DNA from: Artemia franciscana
Lineage: Eukaryota > Arthropoda > Branchiopoda > Anostraca > Artemiidae
Reading direction: 5' to 3'
DNA: 64,000 bases
Assembly (NCBI RefSeq): GCF_032884065.1
Contig: NC_088873.1
Span: 29,621,658 to 29,685,657, forward strand
Below the pieces are notes generated by a model. It worked only from the letters and a program-made list of their open reading frames with translations. It was not told the DNA's origin and ran no database searches. Position numbers and translations under genes: made by a program. Positions 63,775 through 64,000 of this stretch are shown here, one piece after another. Position 1 is the stretch's first letter; each line of letters begins with the position of its first letter.

Positions 63775-64000
63775 AAACAAGGGGGGAGTTACGTGGGAGG
63801 ATATCTCCATGGAGAAAATTCTCATGGGGGAAGAAAATTTCAATGAAGGGGGAGCAGGATTTTCTAGGATTATTTGAAAAAACAATGAAAAAATAAATAA
63901 GGAAAGTTTTTTCTACTGAAAGTAAGGAGCAGAATTAAAACTTAAAACGAACACAAATTATTACGCATATGATGGGTTTGCCTCCTCGTTATATCTCATT
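63775..64000 (+). repeat. Foldback family copy, cut by the window edge
   Basis: Begins in the middle of the body ('gggggaagaaaatttcaatgaaggg', 'agcaggattttctag') and runs into the second palindrome's left arm ('gaaagtaaggagc...aacttaaaacgaac'). It continues beyond 64000. Confidence 0.8.

Overview
The window is AT-rich, intron-rich animal DNA. It carries no bacterial features. The main gene is a complete nine-exon phosphoglucomutase (PGM1 type) whose 562-residue product keeps the residue numbering of the vertebrate enzyme. Introns are long (0.8 to 10.5 kb), every one used here is GT-AG, and the two small genes have TATA plus TCAGT-like initiators typical of arthropods. Together with the very dense repeats this suggests an arthropod, and my guess, from general impression only, is a branchiopod crustacean such as a brine shrimp.

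Layout: 1-3269 is repeat-rich flank with a LINE reverse-transcriptase relic. 3285-31404 is the phosphoglucomutase gene on the + strand. Its introns hold LINE fragments, hAT-type MITEs, a Lon protease gene fragment between direct repeats, and a 2.5-kb G-rich tandem-repeat element. 31405-41290 is intergenic, with hAT-like elements, a 65-bp tandem repeat and a ~420-bp tandem array. 41361-51176 and 55377-62165 are two three-exon genes on the + strand for small secreted Gly/Tyr-rich proteins of 113 and 76 residues. They share exon organisation, intron phases (both phase 1), an acidic pro-region and a 5' UTR motif, so they look like tandem paralogues. 62166-64000 is repeat-bearing flank.

One dispersed repeat family dominates the window, roughly a fifth of it by my estimate. 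Full copies of ~1.6-1.7 kb lie at 14780-16489, 46711-48428, 53027-54722 and 58269-59850, with many partial copies. One end is a hairpin-bearing sequence (ACAGTTCG...CGAACTGT). The body has two copies of a gene-free module around 'CCCTCCAA...TTAAAAAGGGCAC'. The other end has one or two large palindromes. Within each copy the palindrome arms match each other better than they match other copies. The 38.6-40.3 kb tandem array and the (TA)n tracts near 27.0, 39.1 and 44.9 kb appear to derive from the same family. This family is the strongest candidate for something undescribed.

The phosphoglucomutase and the secreted-protein genes have no evident functional link; they are simply neighbours.
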